64,000 bases of DNA, taken from assembly GCA_963693285.1 (NCBI GenBank), contig OY848921.1, positions 8,296,919-8,360,918 on the forward strand, in the 5' to 3' direction. Positions 62,676-64,000 of this stretch are shown here, one piece after another. The DNA comes from Xestospongia muta. Taxonomy: Eukaryota; Porifera; Demospongiae; Haplosclerida; Petrosiidae. Each line of letters begins with the position of its first letter. Position 1 is the first letter of the stretch. The position numbers and the translations under genes are program-made. The notes beneath the pieces are model-generated. The model saw only the letters and a program-made list of their open reading frames with translations. It searched no databases and had not been told where the DNA came from.

Positions 62676-62868
62676 GTTCCCTCCTAAAAGGCATTCCAAT
62701 TAACGAGCAATCGAACAGATCCACCCTCCTTTAAAGTATACGGAGCTGTAAATTAATTTATTTTTACCTTTTCATTTCTGTACAAATTTTAAAGCGTTTT
62801 CGGTTATCTCCGTATACTCTAATTACATACCCACGTGGGTATGCTTTGGATTATTTGTGCATACAGAA
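62676..62868. promoter_or_regulatory. Bidirectional promoter INO80E/POLR3A with symmetric elements
   Basis: 193 bp between divergent ATGs. A perfect 18-bp palindrome, CATACCCACGTGGGTATG, at 62826-62843 is centred on an E-box CACGTG. A perfect 11-bp inverted repeat, AGTATACGGAG (62735-62745) and CTCCGTATACT (62808-62818), lies inside the same spacer. Confidence 0.65.
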
Positions 62869-64000
62869 ATGAAGGAACAATATAAAGACACAAATGTAGC
62901 CAAGAAAATGTAGGCCTGGTACATTAATGGTTGTAGTTATTGCCCTTCTCTTTGATATTGCAGTGGTTTCATTCAATTTGGTGTATTTTCACCTAAGGAG
63001 GTCCGCCAACAAGCTCACATTCATGTAGTCAGTAAGGCACTGTACACCCAAGACCACTCCCACCATCCAGTACCTTATGGTGTACTAGATCATCGAATGG
63101 TAAGAAAATGGTGTGTTTGTTTAAGCTATGAATATTAATTACAAATAAATAACCAACATTGTATGATAATGCTGTGTTGCTTTTATGTGTTGCTATGGTA
63201 ACATTAGGGTATCAGTCAAAAGGACTCTACCTGTGAGACTTGTGGTAAACCTTTAGCTGATTGTGTTGGTCACTATGGTTACATTGATCTGGAACTACCC
63301 ATTTTTCATGTCGGTTTTTTTCGCAGTACCATATCTATTCTTCAAATTATATGCAAGGTCAGGTGATGGTCATGTGATGCAAAACTGGTTTTGATAACCT
63401 GTTTAGACCTGCAGTCGTCCGTTGTTAAAGGATGTAGATCGACAAATGTTTATTGATCACTTGAGACGACCAGCGATATCATCTTTAGCGAGGAAGAACA
63501 TAGCTAAAAAAATTAATGAAAAATGCAAGAAAGTTTTACTGTGTCCAAAATGTGGGGGAATTAATGGTAAGTTGAGCCCAATTAATAATGTAATGGGTGG
63601 GGCTAATTATAAGTTTTATTGTGTCCTAAATGTGGGGGAATTAATGGTAGGTTGAGCCCAATTAATAATGTAATGGGTAGGGCTACTTATAAGTTTGGTA
63701 TCTCTTATGGAATAGCGTTTTTATTTATTAATAATAAATGAAATTAATTATTAATATCATATAAAATTAAAACTATTATTTATTTATTTTTAGGAACTGT
63801 TAAAAAATGTGGTTTATTTAAGATACTTCATGAGAAATATAAACAAGACAAAAAGATTGCTGGAGAAGTGTTAGAGTTTCATCAATCACTGGAAGAAGCT
63901 GTTGAGCAAAATAAAGAGATCAAATCTTGTATCAGTAAAGCTCAGGTGATATAATAGTTAATTCAACAAGTAATGGATTATGTATTAGTAACATTGTGTG
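62869..64000 (+). CDS. POLR3A: RNA polymerase III largest subunit, 5' part
   Basis: The catalytic largest subunit of Pol III, which makes tRNA, 5S and other small RNAs in the nucleus. Exon 1 (62869-62909, [13 protein letters not shown]) splices in phase to [57 protein letters not shown] and ILQIICKTCSR follow, then the second zinc element CPKCGGING (63541 on) and [10 protein letters not shown]. These are the N-terminal clamp and Zn-binding motifs of RPC1, with the CETCGKxLADCxGHYG pattern intact. The gene runs off the window at 64000, so most of the protein, including the NADFDGD active site, is outside. The start agrees with the known family start. Confidence 0.97.
63541..63700 (+). repeat. 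80-bp tandem duplication over a POLR3A exon-intron junction
   Basis: The end of the exon encoding CPKCGGING, its donor and about 50 bp of intron occur twice, 80 bp apart (63541 and 63621). The first donor is GTAAGT, the second GTAGGT. The second exon fragment is within the intron. Confidence 0.9.

Overview
The window looks like the compact nuclear genome of an early-branching animal, most likely a demosponge (Amphimedon-like). Genes are dense and split by many very short GT-AG introns (40 to about 100 nt) in AT-rich DNA rich in simple repeats. The genes are animal-type: ryanodine receptor, calpain, syntaxin, TRAPPC11, a Death-domain protein, and a replication-type histone H3 with a 3' stem-loop. 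No bacterial or viral genes were seen. The species is an inference from style and gene content.

Layout: histone H3 (-, 612-1022) is head-to-head with a 25 kb ryanodine receptor (+, 1348-26491), which contains a 200-N assembly gap and a probable 1-nt error just before it. Then come a small unknown gene (+, 26758-27176), an SRRM2/Cwc21-like splicing factor (-, 27450-30298), a PIG3-like quinone oxidoreductase with an apparent signal peptide (+, 30446-32374) and eIF3c (-, 32501-37263). Next is a rearranged zone (37.3-43.3 kb) in which the last three exons of a calpain gene (-, 42654-47820) occur three times in tandem. One copy is split by 2.26 kb of foreign DNA holding a 5'-truncated DNAI3/WDR63-like pseudogene, a hAT-like relic and a candidate Pol III structured RNA gene (38591-38968). 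The window continues with syntaxin (+, 49431-53008), TRAPPC11 (-, 53254-59420), a coiled-coil/Death-domain gene (+, 59481-60654), INO80E-like (-, 60801-62675) and the 5' part of POLR3A (+, from 62869 off the end).

The genes form no single pathway. Several are arranged as head-to-head pairs with short shared promoters (H3/RyR, SRRM2/PIG3, TRAPPC11/Death-domain, INO80E/POLR3A), and some of these promoters carry CACGTG E-boxes. The strongest leads are the unassigned structured RNA with a TATA box and T9 terminator, the triplicated calpain terminal exons, an altered RyR selectivity filter with textbook EF-hand loops, and a 60-bp intronic array in eIF3c whose units carry both an acceptor-like and a donor-like splice site.
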